DNA of 64,000 bases from Haloechinothrix sp033042135 (lineage in GTDB: Bacteria > Actinomycetota > Actinomycetes > Mycobacteriales > Pseudonocardiaceae), in assembly GCF_033042135.1 (NCBI RefSeq), contig NZ_WBXM01000007.1, positions 186,001 to 250,000 on the forward strand, written 5' to 3'. Under the pieces are notes generated by a model, which saw only the letters and a list, made by a program, of their open reading frames with translations, searched no databases and was not told where the DNA came from. The position numbers were made by a program, and so were the translations under genes. Positions within the stretch are counted from its first letter, which is position 1; each line of letters opens with the position of its first letter. Of the stretch, positions 34,279 to 42,906 are shown piece after piece.

Positions 34279-35393
34279 GACACGGGATGGAGGTTCACCT
34301 GTGGCCCGAGTACCTCCCGGTGGGCGCTCGGCTTGCCAAGGGCCACCTCGTCGGCTTTGGCACGCTTCAGGTAAAGATGCGCCGGGTGCTCCCAGGTCAT
34401 ACCGATCCCGCCGTGCAGCTGGATACATTCCTCAGCGGCCCGCCTGGCGACCGGGGCACACAGTGACTGGGCCATACCGGTGGCGACCGCGACGTCCGGG
34501 CCGCCGGTGGCCAGCTGGTCGGCGGCGTACCGAGCCGTAGCGCGCGCGACGACCAGCTGGTACCAGAGATCGGCGATACGGTGCTTGAGTGCCTGGTAAG
34601 AACCCACAGGACGACCGAACTGGTAACGCTGCTTCACGTACTCCACAGTGGTATCCAGGCACCACTCGGTGATCCCCACCTGTTCCGCGGCCAGCACACC
34701 GGCACCCACGTGCAGTGCCGCGGTCAGCGCGACAGCGGCATCATCTCCCCCGGCAAGCGGCTCCGCTGCCGCCTCCCGCAGGTCGATGTCGGCCACCGGC
34801 CTTGTCAGGTCGAACGACGTCACCGGGGAGACCGTCACTCCCTCTCGCGCCACGTCGACCAGCCACAGCCCTGGCGCGCCGTCTGCCGTGGCGGGTACGA
34901 CCAACAGATCGGCGACCTGACCATCAGCGACAGTGCTGACCGATCCCGTCAGGGTGGCGCCGTGTGAGGTGACATCTGTCGCGAATCCATCCTGAACAGA
35001 CTGGGTGAACGGCATCGCCATGGTCGCGGTGCGTTCCCCGCGCGCCAGCGCACCCAGCGCGGCGTTCCTCGACTCGCAGGGCGGCACAGCGAGCAGCGCC
35101 GTGGTCGCCAGCACAGCACTGCCGAGGAACGGTACGGGGGCCACGGAACGCCCGAGCTCCTCGGCGACGACGGCCAGCTCCCGGACGGTGGCGCCCTGTC
35201 CGCCCACGTCCTCGGGCACATGCAGTGAGGTCGCCCCGAGCTCGCTCGCGAGGGTGCGCCACAGCCGCACGTCAGCGGGTTCGGTCTCACACGTCGCCAG
35301 GACGTGCTCGGCCTGGCATCGATCAGCGAGCAGGGAGCGCACGCTCGCACGCAGGTCGTGCTCCTCCGTGCTGTACAGCAAGTTCGGGCTCAT
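34275..35393 (-). CDS. Acyl-CoA dehydrogenase, partner-type subunit
   Basis: A 372-aa flavoprotein of the acyl-CoA dehydrogenase family. The C-terminal block ECIQLHGGIGMTWEHPAHLYLKRAK is the usual FAD-binding and dimer region. The central part is loosely conserved (ATMAMPFTQSVQDGF, LWLVDVAREGVTVSPV), as in the less conserved partners of heterotetrameric ACADs used in steroid side-chain degradation. It overlaps the next ACAD by ATGA, which fits an alpha2-beta2 enzyme. The substrate (CoA ester of a fatty acid or sterol) is not readable. MSPNLLYSTEEHDLR at 35393 is the start. Confidence 0.88.
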   Translation of the reverse strand: MSPNLLYSTEEHDLRASVRSLLADRCQAEHVLATCETEPADVRLWRTLASELGATSLHVPEDVGGQGATVRELAVVAEELGRSVAPVPFLGSAVLATTALLAVPPCESRNAALGALARGERTATMAMPFTQSVQDGFATDVTSHGATLTGSVSTVADGQVADLLVVPATADGAPGLWLVDVAREGVTVSPVTSFDLTRPVADIDLREAAAEPLAGGDDAAVALTAALHVGAGVLAAEQVGITEWCLDTTVEYVKQRYQFGRPVGSYQALKHRIADLWYQLVVARATARYAADQLATGGPDVAVATGMAQSLCAPVARRAAEECIQLHGGIGMTWEHPAHLYLKRAKADEVALGKPSAHREVLGPQVNLHPVS

Positions 35394-36604
35394 CGGGGCA
35401 AGTCCTTCCATGGCACGTCCTTGTCCACGCGCGACTCGGCAGGAAGGCCGAGCACGCGCTCGGCGATGATGTTGCGAAGCACCTCGGAGGTCCCGCCTTC
35501 GATCGAGTTCCCTTTGGCACGCAGGTACCGGTATCCGGCGTTCCGCCCGGTGAAGTCGACCTTCTCGGGCCTACGCAGGCTCCAGTCGTCGTAGCGGAGG
35601 CCCTCCTCCGCGAGCATCTCGAGTTCGAGCCCGGACAGTTCCTGCGACACCCGCGCGAAGCCGAGCTTCATCGCTGAACCTTCCGGGCCCGGCGCGCCGA
35701 CGGCGAGCTGTTGCCGGAGCCGGGTTCCCGCCAGCCGCAAGGCTTCGGCCTCGACCCACAGTTCGAGGAGGCGATCGTACAGCCGAGGATCGGCTCCGGC
35801 CGGGCCGCGGCGCCACGTCTCGGCGACCACCCCGCTCATACCGCCTTCCCGCGGCACGGGACGACCGCCGATAGCGACACGCTCGTTCATCAGCGTCGTC
35901 TGGGCGACCTTCCAGCCCTCGCCGATCTCGCCGAGCCGGTCGCTGTCCGGGATCCTCGCCCCGTCGAGGAAGACCTCGTTGAACTCGGCCTCCCCGGTGA
36001 TCTGGCGAAGCGGCCGCACGTCGACACCAGGATCGGTCATGTCGCAGACGAAGTAAGTCAGCCCCTGGTGTTTCGGCACTTCCGGGTCGGTACGGGCGAG
36101 CAGGATGGCCCAGCGCGCGTTATGGGCGCTGGACGTCCACACCTTCTGCCCCGTCACGCGCCAGTACTCACCATCCCATTCCGCCCGCGTACCGGCCGCG
36201 GCGAGATCCGATCCCGCTCCCGGCTCGCTGAACAACTGGCACCACACCTCGTCACCGGTCCACAGTGGCCGCAAGAAGCGCTTCCGCTGTTCCTCGGTGC
36301 CATAGGCGAGAATCGTCGGTGCCGCCATGCCGAGCCCGATCCCGATACGCGACGGGTCGTTGTCCGGCGCCCCCACCGCCTCGAGTTCGGCGTCGACCAC
36401 GGACTGCAGCGCCCGCGGGGCGTCGAGACCGCCGAGCCCGACGGGAAAGTGCACCCACGCGAGCCCGGCGTCGAACCGGGCGCGCAGGAACTCCAGACGC
36501 TCGGTCGTGGCAGGGTCGTGTTGCCGCAGCAGCTCGCGCACGCGCTCCCGTACGTCCTCGGCATCGATTCCGGCGCCTGCCGCGCCCCCGTTCTCTCGAG
36601 TCAT
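35390..36604 (-). CDS. Acyl-CoA dehydrogenase, main subunit
   Basis: A 404-aa acyl-CoA dehydrogenase. It shows CQLFSEPGAGSDLAAAGTRAE and the family's WRVTGQKVWTSSAHNARW, which contact FAD. The C-terminal KGNSIEGGTSEVLRNIIAERVLG ends the domain. N-terminal residues VHFPVGLGGLDAP and GIGLGMAAPTILAYGTEEQ are typical of the FadE17/18-like group in mycobacteria. ATG 36604 is 4 bases after the SDR stop; GTG 36607 is an alternative. It is coupled to the partner ACAD downstream. Confidence 0.92.
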   Translation of the reverse strand: MTRENGGAAGAGIDAEDVRERVRELLRQHDPATTERLEFLRARFDAGLAWVHFPVGLGGLDAPRALQSVVDAELEAVGAPDNDPSRIGIGLGMAAPTILAYGTEEQRKRFLRPLWTGDEVWCQLFSEPGAGSDLAAAGTRAEWDGEYWRVTGQKVWTSSAHNARWAILLARTDPEVPKHQGLTYFVCDMTDPGVDVRPLRQITGEAEFNEVFLDGARIPDSDRLGEIGEGWKVAQTTLMNERVAIGGRPVPREGGMSGVVAETWRRGPAGADPRLYDRLLELWVEAEALRLAGTRLRQQLAVGAPGPEGSAMKLGFARVSQELSGLELEMLAEEGLRYDDWSLRRPEKVDFTGRNAGYRYLRAKGNSIEGGTSEVLRNIIAERVLGLPAESRVDKDVPWKDLPR

Positions 36605-36608
36605 CACA

Positions 36609-37376
36609 TCAGCCCCTCGGTCCGCCCGCGACGTAGATCACCTGGCCCGATACGAAGCCAGCCTCTTCGCTCACCAGGAACGACACCGTCGCCGCGATAT
36701 CCGACGGCTGTCCGACCCTGCGTACCGGGATCTGCTCGGCAGCCCCTTTGGCGAACTCGTCGAACGGGACACCGAGCCGCTCGGCGGTGGCCACGGTCAT
36801 GTCGGTCTCGATGAATCCCGGCGCGATCGCGTTCGCGGTCACCCCGAACTTGCCGAGCTCGAGGGCCAGAGTCTTGGTGAAGCCCTGCAACCCTGCCTTG
36901 GCGGTCGAATAGTTGGACTGCCCCCGGTTGCCGAGGGCCGAAACGCTGGACAGGTTGACGATCCTGCCCCAACCCGCCTCCGTCTGGTATGCCTGCACCG
37001 CCTTGGACATCAGGAACGCCCCGCGCAGGTGCACCTCCATGACCGAGTCCCAGTCCTCCTCGGTCATCTTGAACAGCAGGTTGTCGCGGGTGATACCGGC
37101 GTTGTTCACCAGCACCGTCGGGGGTCCCAGTTCGTCAGCCGCACGCCGCACCGCAGCACCGACGGCGTCGGCGCTGCGCACATCCGCACCGATCGCGACG
37201 GCGTGCCCACCGGCCGAGGTGATCGCGGACACGGTCCCGGAACAGCTGGACTCGTCGAGATCGAGGGCGGCGACCCCGAAACCATCCCGCGCCAGCCGCT
37301 GTGCGACCGCAGCCCCGATGCCACGCGCCGCACCGGTCACGATGGCGGTACGCGATTCGGACACGGTACCTCCCAT
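36609..37376 (-). CDS. Short-chain dehydrogenase/reductase (FabG-like)
   Basis: A 255-aa NAD(P)-dependent SDR. It has the Rossmann motif TGAARGIGAAVAQRLA, the NNAGITRDNLLFKMTEEDW segment and the catalytic Ser-Tyr-Lys in NLSSVSALGNRGQSNYSTAKAGL. It is annotated in many genomes as 3-oxoacyl-ACP reductase, but its place before two acyl-CoA dehydrogenases suggests oxidation of a 3-hydroxyacyl-CoA or sterol intermediate. Start choice: ATG 37376, with GGAGGCGCAGG upstream; GTG 37364 (VSESRTAIV) after GGGAGG is equally possible. First gene of its operon. Confidence 0.9.
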   Translation of the reverse strand: MGGTVSESRTAIVTGAARGIGAAVAQRLARDGFGVAALDLDESSCSGTVSAITSAGGHAVAIGADVRSADAVGAAVRRAADELGPPTVLVNNAGITRDNLLFKMTEEDWDSVMEVHLRGAFLMSKAVQAYQTEAGWGRIVNLSSVSALGNRGQSNYSTAKAGLQGFTKTLALELGKFGVTANAIAPGFIETDMTVATAERLGVPFDEFAKGAAEQIPVRRVGQPSDIAATVSFLVSEEAGFVSGQVIYVAGGPRG

Positions 37377-37425
37377 TCCTGCGCCTCCCGATTCCGAGCG
37401 GGCTCGTCGAACACCCGCACCTTGG

Positions 37426-37441
37426 CTAAGCAACTGCTTAG
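37426..37441. promoter_or_regulatory. 16-bp TetR-type operator upstream of the SDR-ACAD operon
   Basis: CTAAGCA-AC-TGCTTAG (37426-37441) is a perfect palindrome with a 2-bp centre. It lies 50 bp upstream of the SDR start, and an AT-rich TATGCTACT directly flanks it. The layout is that of a TetR site overlapping a promoter. The last gene of the operon encodes a TetR protein, which is the obvious candidate ligand (inference). Confidence 0.7.
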
Positions 37442-37564
37442 TATGCTACTGCGACAAGGGGTTCCTGTCCAGGCCTCCGGAATGTGGGCGGCAAACCGGC
37501 TCGGCGGGCGCGGACAGCGACAAGCTCCCGGACGCGAGCGCGGGACGGCACGGACATGAATACA

Positions 37565-37597
37565 CCGATCCCCCGGACGTCAGCGGAGGGGGATCGG
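37565..37597. repeat. Inverted repeat (hairpin 1) upstream of the EspR-like gene
   Basis: The arms CCGATCCCCC (37565-37574) and GGGGGATCGG (37588-37597) are exact reverse complements around a 13-base loop that contains GACGTC. It lies 4 bp before a second perfect hairpin. No gene ends nearby on the plus strand, so it is not an obvious terminator of an annotated transcript. Confidence 0.65.
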
Positions 37598-37601
37598 CGG
37601 C

Positions 37602-37632
37602 GTGCTAGGCAGACCCCCAGACTGCCTAGCAC
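37602..37632. repeat. Inverted repeat (hairpin 2) upstream of the EspR-like gene
   Basis: The arms GTGCTAGGCAG (37602-37612) and CTGCCTAGCAC (37622-37632) are perfect reverse complements with a 9-base loop ACCCCCAGA. It lies about 165 bp upstream of the EspR-like start. As part of a tandem hairpin pair it could be an operator, a structured leader or an end of a small RNA. Confidence 0.65.
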
Positions 37633-37796
37633 CAGCGAGCAACTCGGTAGGTGATCCTGCGGTCACCCGTTCACATGAGTTGTCGTCACAACCGAAATCT
37701 ATCGATCGGGCTACCGATGCGTCAACCAATGTGACCTACATCCAGGTACGCTCGTTACACCAGTTGAGAACACTGCCGCACACGGAGGTTATGGGC

Positions 37797-38228
37797 ATGT
37801 CCGCAGGGGAGCTCGCGACGTTGGCCGACCGCATCAACCACCTGTTCACCACGGTGCATCCGGCCGGCCGCGGCCCGTACAGCAACGACGAGGTCGCCTC
37901 CGCCATCACCGAGCACGGGGCCACCTCGATCTCGGCCACCTATATCTGGATGCTGCGCAAGGGGTACCGGGACAACCCCACGATGAAGCACCTCGATGCA
38001 CTGGCGAGCTTTTTCGGCGTGCCCGTCGCCTACTTCTTCGACGACACCACCGCCGCCGAGGTGGCCGCCGAGCTGGAGACGCTCACCGCGCTGAAGAACG
38101 CCGGGGTGCATCACGTCGCCCTGCGCGCGGCCGGGCTGTCGGAGCGCAGCCTCAACTCGATCGTCGACGTCATCAACCGGGTCCGCGAACTCGAAGGTTT
38201 GCCTCGGCAGGAGGAATCCACACAATAA
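37797..38228 (+). CDS. EspR-like XRE helix-turn-helix regulator
   Basis: A 143-aa DNA-binding protein closely resembling mycobacterial EspR in architecture. LADRINHLFTTVHPAGRGPYSNDEVASAI leads into the HTH (SISATYIWMLRKGYRDNPTMKHLDALASFFGV, residue positions about 45-75). The C-terminal dimerisation helices follow (LKNAGVHHVALRAAGLSERSLNSI). EspR controls ESX-1 and cell-surface genes in mycobacteria. No ESX genes are in this window, so the targets differ. ATG 37797 lies 8 bp after GGAGG; ATG 37791 would be too close. It heads a cassette with an ImmA/IrrE protease and a polytopic protein. Confidence 0.85.
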   Translation: MSAGELATLADRINHLFTTVHPAGRGPYSNDEVASAITEHGATSISATYIWMLRKGYRDNPTMKHLDALASFFGVPVAYFFDDTTAAEVAAELETLTALKNAGVHHVALRAAGLSERSLNSIVDVINRVRELEGLPRQEESTQ

Positions 38229-38344
38229 GGTGAGATGTCTTCGGACAAGGCACCTCGTGGTCGAGTAGGTCGTGGTGACCGCATCCGGCTACGCGAGCAA
38301 CCCTGAGTAACCAGAAAGCGATCACGGGCACGGGACGACGCCGA

Positions 38345-38914
38345 GTGGAACACGACACGATGACACGCCGCTGCATGCGACGGTTGCGGGAGCTGGACCT
38401 CCCGGAACCGTTCCACGTCGACGCCTTCCGCGCCGACCTCAGCAGGCGCACGGGGCGTCCGATCCAGCTACTCGCGCTGGGCCTGCCGCCGGGCAGCCCC
38501 TGCGGTCTCTGGCTGTCTACCGAGTCGACGGAGTACGTGATCTACCAGCGGGATACCGACCCGCTGCATCGCGAGCACATCATCCTTCACGAGCTCAGCC
38601 ACCTCTGTTGCGACCACCGGGCCAGTACTGTACTCAGTGAGGAGCTGTCCCGGTCACTGTTCAGCCACCTCGACGACACGCTCGTGCGCAGCGTGCTCGG
38701 GCGCAGCCACTACACCCTCGAACAGGAGCGCGAGGCGGAGCTGATGGCCTCGCTGATCCTGCACCGCAGGCGCGGCAGGACCCGCCGCTTCCGCCAGTCC
38801 CACACAACCGCGAGCGAACCGGCCGAGGATGCCACCCTGTCAGCCGACGCCGACGCAGCGGTCATCGCGCGCATCGAGCGCACCCTCCAGCAACCGGGTA
38901 GGGACTGGGCGTGA
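38345..38914 (+). CDS. ImmA/IrrE-type zinc metalloprotease
   Basis: A 189-aa protein whose core has the zinc motif H82-E-L-S-H86 in EHIILHELSHLCCDH, and the downstream EREAELMASLIL at about 128-140 supplies the third ligand. Proteins of this family cleave XRE-type repressors (ImmA cutting ImmR, IrrE/PprI cutting DdrO). Here the gene lies directly behind an XRE regulator, so that regulator is the natural candidate substrate. This is an inference. GTG 38345 is used; ATG 38360 is possible. The stop overlaps the next start (GTGA), so expression is coupled to the membrane protein. Confidence 0.82.
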   Translation: MEHDTMTRRCMRRLRELDLPEPFHVDAFRADLSRRTGRPIQLLALGLPPGSPCGLWLSTESTEYVIYQRDTDPLHREHIILHELSHLCCDHRASTVLSEELSRSLFSHLDDTLVRSVLGRSHYTLEQEREAELMASLILHRRRGRTRRFRQSHTTASEPAEDATLSADADAAVIARIERTLQQPGRDWA

Positions 38915-40083
38915 CCACGGCGCTGTACTCGCTCTGCGCCTGCTGCGGGTGGCTGGCCGCCGCCTACAAGCTTGCAGCCAGCCGCAGGTCGACCGACCCG
39001 GCGCTGACCTGGGTCTGCCTCAGCTTCGCCCTGCTCGGCGTGGTGTTCACGGCCGCGCTTCCCCCGGTACACGACTGGCTCGCCCGCCATACCGGCTTCG
39101 CCGACCTGAGTATCCTGCTCATCCTGCTGTGTGTCGTCGCGTTCAGCACCACCACGCAGATCATGCTGCTGGTGTGGACCAGGCTCGAGGACCAGCTCCA
39201 TCGCCGGATCCGGAACCGGCTCATCGCCCTCGGCTGTGTCGCGGTCACCATGACCGCGCTGTTCCTCGCCGCGGGCACCGGGGCCCGCTCGATCACCGGG
39301 GTAGGCAGCGGCATGGCAGGCGCGTTGTACGCGGCCTGCCTGCTGCTCTACCTGGTCACGCTCATTCTCGGCATGCTGGCGATCGTCCGGCTCGGTGTGC
39401 GCTACGCGCGGATGACTGCCAGCCCGCTGGTGGCTCGGGGGCTGCGGTTGGCCGCCACCGGCGCTGCCCTCGTCCTCGCCTACTGCGTCTACCGGCTGGC
39501 CGACGTCGTCGCGTCCTGGACCGGCCTCGGTTCCTGGATCGGCGCGGACGTGGCTCGACCGGAGCCCACGCCTGCCTTGGTCGCCGCAGGCGGGGCACTG
39601 CTGATCACGCTGGGTTTGACGTTGCCGTCCTGGGGTGAGCAACTCGTCGCGGTCGCCGAGTACGGCAAGCGCTATCTCGACTACCAGCGCACACACCGGC
39701 TCTGGCGGGTCGTCGCGCTCCAGGCCAATCCCGAGGTGGTGCTCGACCGCACGGCCGCCCACCCCCTCCGCCGGTTCTCGCCAGCCGGACTCGACTTCCG
39801 CGCCTACCGGCGGATCATCGAGCTCGCCGACGCACGGCTGGCGCTACGCCCGTACGCCGCAGCGACCGGTGTCTGCGTGCCCGGCCAGGCGGCGGTACCG
39901 GCGATCGCCGCGGCGGAGCTGCGTGCCGCGGTGGGAGCCAAGGTCGAGGGCGTGCCCGCAGCGGGCGAGCACGGACCGGTCGCTCACACGACGCAGGGAA
40001 CCGACGTTCGTGCCGCATTGCGCTGGTGGGCACGGGTGGCCAGCGCGTACCGGGACCGCCCCGTGTCCGACCAAGCGGCCTGA
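38911..40083 (+). CDS. Seven-helix membrane protein with cytoplasmic domain (MAB_1171c/DUF6545-like)
   Basis: A 390-aa protein with about seven hydrophobic helices in residues 1-245 and a soluble C-terminal domain of about 145 residues. I recognise the overall pattern of the actinobacterial MAB_1171c family of putative transporters, from the N-terminal seven helices and the C-terminal RVVALQANPEVVLDR, FRAYRRIIELADARLAL and LRWWARVASAYR blocks. Substrate and function are unknown. It is translationally coupled to the ImmA/IrrE protease, suggesting the membrane protein acts as sensor or target in one regulatory unit. It converges on the adenosine deaminase gene (6-bp gap). Confidence 0.75.
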   Translation: MTTALYSLCACCGWLAAAYKLAASRRSTDPALTWVCLSFALLGVVFTAALPPVHDWLARHTGFADLSILLILLCVVAFSTTTQIMLLVWTRLEDQLHRRIRNRLIALGCVAVTMTALFLAAGTGARSITGVGSGMAGALYAACLLLYLVTLILGMLAIVRLGVRYARMTASPLVARGLRLAATGAALVLAYCVYRLADVVASWTGLGSWIGADVARPEPTPALVAAGGALLITLGLTLPSWGEQLVAVAEYGKRYLDYQRTHRLWRVVALQANPEVVLDRTAAHPLRRFSPAGLDFRAYRRIIELADARLALRPYAAATGVCVPGQAAVPAIAAAELRAAVGAKVEGVPAAGEHGPVAHTTQGTDVRAALRWWARVASAYRDRPVSDQAA

Positions 40084-40089
40084 CGCAAC

Positions 40090-41226
40090 CTAGCCGGTAC
40101 GCTCGGCGGCGACCTGGGTAAACAGCCGCTCGGCGCGGAGCGCCGCGTAACCGGGTTTGATCACATCGTTGATCAGCGCGAGCCGCTGGTCGAACGGTAA
40201 GAACGCGGATTTCATCGCATTGACCGTGAACCACTGCATGTCGTCCAGCGTGTAACCGAAGGCATCGACGAGCTCGGCGAACTCGCGCGACATGCTGGTA
40301 CCGCTCATGAGCCGGTTGTCGGTGTTGACCGTCACCCGGAAGTACAGGCTGCGCAGCAGCCGGATGGGGTGCTCGGCGATCGATGGGGCCGCACCGGTCT
40401 GCACGTTGGATTTCGGGCACATCTCCAGTGGGATTCGCCGGTCCCGTATGTAGGCGGCCAGCCTGCCCAGCCGCACCGTGCCGTCGTCGGCGACGTCGAT
40501 GTCATCGACGATGCGCACACCGTGCCCCAGTCGCTCGGCACCACAGCGTTGGATGGCCTCCCAGATCGACGGCAGCCCGAACCCCTCACCGGCGTGGATG
40601 GTGAAGTGCGCGTTCTGCCTGCGTAGGTACTCGAACGTGGTCAGGTTGCGGGTGGGAGGGAACCCCGCCTCCGGACCTGCGATGTCGAACCCGAACACAC
40701 CCTCGTCGCGGTACCGCACCGCCAGTTCGGCGATCTCCGCCGATCGCGCGTTCTGCCGCATCGCGCACAGCAGCGTGCCGACCCGGATCCGGTGCCCCGC
40801 GGCGGCCGTGCGCCGCTCCCCTTCCCGGAACCCGTCCTGGACCGCTTCGACGACCTCGGGCAGCGACAGCCCGCCCTCGAGGAACAGCTCGGGGGCGTAG
40901 CGCACCTCGGCGTAGACCACGCCATCGGCGGCCAGATCCTCCGCGCACTCGGCCGCGACCCGCCGCAGCGCCTCGGCCGACTGCATCACGGCGACCGTGT
41001 GACCGAACGTCTCCAGATACCGTTCCAGCGATCCGGAATCCGCCGCGTCCACGAACCAGCGTCCCAGCTGCTCGGGATCCGTGGCAGGCAGCTTGTCGTA
41101 ACCGGATTCCTCAGCGAGCTCGACTACGGTTTCCGGCCGCAACCCGCCGTCCAGGTGATCGTGCAGCACCACCTTCGGCGCCCGGCGGATACGGTCCCAC
41201 GTGGCGACGTTCAGCTCCTCCGGCAC
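40090..41226 (-). CDS. add: Adenosine deaminase
   Basis: Zinc enzyme of purine salvage that converts (deoxy)adenosine to (deoxy)inosine. The 378-aa protein has the ligand motif HDHLDG, HAGEGFG with catalytic residues, ERLGHGVRI, MCPKSNVQTG and NTDNRLMSGT with the last zinc ligand. Its length and motif spacing are normal. It is a single-gene unit; no phosphorylase or thymidine phosphorylase gene, which often lies next to it in actinobacteria, is present here. Confidence 0.95.
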   Translation of the reverse strand: MPEELNVATWDRIRRAPKVVLHDHLDGGLRPETVVELAEESGYDKLPATDPEQLGRWFVDAADSGSLERYLETFGHTVAVMQSAEALRRVAAECAEDLAADGVVYAEVRYAPELFLEGGLSLPEVVEAVQDGFREGERRTAAAGHRIRVGTLLCAMRQNARSAEIAELAVRYRDEGVFGFDIAGPEAGFPPTRNLTTFEYLRRQNAHFTIHAGEGFGLPSIWEAIQRCGAERLGHGVRIVDDIDVADDGTVRLGRLAAYIRDRRIPLEMCPKSNVQTGAAPSIAEHPIRLLRSLYFRVTVNTDNRLMSGTSMSREFAELVDAFGYTLDDMQWFTVNAMKSAFLPFDQRLALINDVIKPGYAALRAERLFTQVAAERTG

Positions 41227-41382
41227 GGAATTCCCTCCTTGTCCACGCGTGGCTTGTGGCCACCCGACGATTCTCCCCAGCCGTGGTCACGACCGGGCAG
41301 GTCGCCATGGCTTTCTCGCTCCAGCATCGCACGACGAATCCCGGAACGCGGGCGTGTGACACCGCGCGATGCGTGCCACTGC

Positions 41383-42906
41383 TCACTCCCGCGCCGGGGG
41401 CGGGCCGAACGGCGCACTCGCGGGCGCACCCCAGTCGCGCCAGCTCGGGCACGGCGGTGGTGGCTCCCCGTCCAGGTACCGGTTGACCTCACGGTAGAGC
41501 GCCTCCGAGGTCGGCAGGTAGGGGTGGGCCTCGCGAATCGGGCAGGCGTTACGGTCCACCGGTAGCCGCCAACCGGACGGCATCAGCGGCAGATCGGTGG
41601 TCGATGTCAGGCTGATCGCCCCCACATCCTCCGGCAGCGACTGCTCGAAGATCTCCTCGACACCACGCGGATCGGCGAGCATCTGCCGCACCGCGGGAGC
41701 GTCGGGGTCGAAGTTGAAGTCCACCGGCTCGGTCAGCGGGGCGAGCAACCGCAGCAACTCGCTGGCCACATGACCGGGACCTCGCTGCCCCGCGGGCAGG
41801 TATCCCTGCGTGCTCTCACTGAACGGTCCGATCAAGACGAGCTCATCCACCTCCGGGGCCATCCCGCTGGCCACCGCCAGCCACGCCACCCACACCGAAT
41901 GCGAGTGACCGATGACGCGGATCGGCTCGGGCAGGTCGGCGACCTGGTCGGCGAAAACCTCGGCCTGTTCGATCATCGGCCTGCCGGTGTCCTCCGGTTC
42001 GTAAGGCGCCCCGGTGCGGATCGGGCACCGCGCGTGCCCTCGCGGCTGCCCATCGCCCTTGCCAGCGTACGAGTAGTAGTAGACCTGCTCGCAGGTCAGG
42101 CCGAACCGTTCGGGTGGGATGTGGAACACCGCGCCCAGGCCGGAGGCCGAGTTGATACCCGACATGATCATCAGGGAGCCGTTGCGCTCCTCGGGCACCG
42201 GAGCCCGACCCGCATCGCGGGTGCCCACGAACACCGTGGCCGCGACGGTCATCGCCGTGCAGGCCGCGGTCAGCCGCCACCCCGCACCACGGCGTGCCGG
42301 GCGCCGCAGTAGCCCGATCGTCACCGCCGTGGCCATCGCCGAGACCGGTACCAGCGGCAATGCCAGCCGATCCCAAGTGTGGGCCAACCCTCCGATCGCG
42401 ATCAGCACGGCCCCGTATCCCAACAGCGTGGCGACGCGTAATCCTTCGCGCCACGTCCCGGCCAGCGCGCTGCGCAGCCGCGTGGTGTGTTGCCACGGCA
42501 CCGCCGCCGTCAGCACGAACACCACAGCGACCAGCCCCACCGCAGGCCAGAACACCCGCGCGTACAGCAACGCGAAACCGAGGTAGCCGAGCTGCGCAGC
42601 CAGCAGCAGCGGCAGGAACACCGTGCCGTAGAACGCGGCGGCGAACGTCAGGCGCGCGCGGCTCAACCCGCCGAGCAGCAGCGCGAGCACCACGATGCGC
42701 ACCACGGCGACGAGCAGCAGCAACGCCAGGAACGCAGGCACGGATGTGGCGCCGGTCAGCAACAGCCGCAGATCCGTGTAGAGATCGACGGGCGGAAGCG
42801 CGACGAGGTGCGGCAGCCCCGACCAGACCGGGACTATCCCGGTGCCCGCGAGGAGCAGCACCACCACGGTGAGGCCGCCGAGCGGCCACACCCGCGCGAG
42901 CGTCAT
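41383..42906 (-). CDS. Polytopic membrane protein with C-terminal alpha/beta-hydrolase domain
   Basis: A 507-aa protein. About seven helices fill the first 250 residues (VVVLLLAGTGIVPVW, LALLLLVAVVRIVVLALLL, GLVAVVFVLTAAVPW and others). An external or cytoplasmic hydrolase-like domain follows: MIMSGINSASGLGAVFHIPP, then VIGHSHSVWVAWLAV at the nucleophile elbow (G-H-S-H-S, last Gly replaced) and VDELVLIGPF. A histidine after LTSTTDLPLMPSGW is plausible but not certain. ATG 42906 overlaps the stop of the upstream fusion gene (ATGA), so both are made together. A role in lipid or polyester metabolism is possible from context only. Confidence 0.65.
   Translation of the reverse strand: MTLARVWPLGGLTVVVLLLAGTGIVPVWSGLPHLVALPPVDLYTDLRLLLTGATSVPAFLALLLLVAVVRIVVLALLLGGLSRARLTFAAAFYGTVFLPLLLAAQLGYLGFALLYARVFWPAVGLVAVVFVLTAAVPWQHTTRLRSALAGTWREGLRVATLLGYGAVLIAIGGLAHTWDRLALPLVPVSAMATAVTIGLLRRPARRGAGWRLTAACTAMTVAATVFVGTRDAGRAPVPEERNGSLMIMSGINSASGLGAVFHIPPERFGLTCEQVYYYSYAGKGDGQPRGHARCPIRTGAPYEPEDTGRPMIEQAEVFADQVADLPEPIRVIGHSHSVWVAWLAVASGMAPEVDELVLIGPFSESTQGYLPAGQRGPGHVASELLRLLAPLTEPVDFNFDPDAPAVRQMLADPRGVEEIFEQSLPEDVGAISLTSTTDLPLMPSGWRLPVDRNACPIREAHPYLPTSEALYREVNRYLDGEPPPPCPSWRDWGAPASAPFGPPPARE

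Larger units (their letters stand above)
37442..37796. other. 355-bp intergenic region between the SDR operon and the EspR-like gene
   Basis: I see no credible gene here. The region contains two consecutive perfect hairpins (37565-37597 and 37602-37632). After about 37660 it becomes clearly AT-richer, and it should hold the promoter for the divergent regulator gene. GGAGG at 37784 is the ribosome site of that gene. Confidence 0.5.

Noticed and set aside
37438..37632. A short minus-strand frame between the SDR operon and the EspR-like gene
   Set aside because: It consists mostly of the two hairpins and has no ribosome site or similarity.
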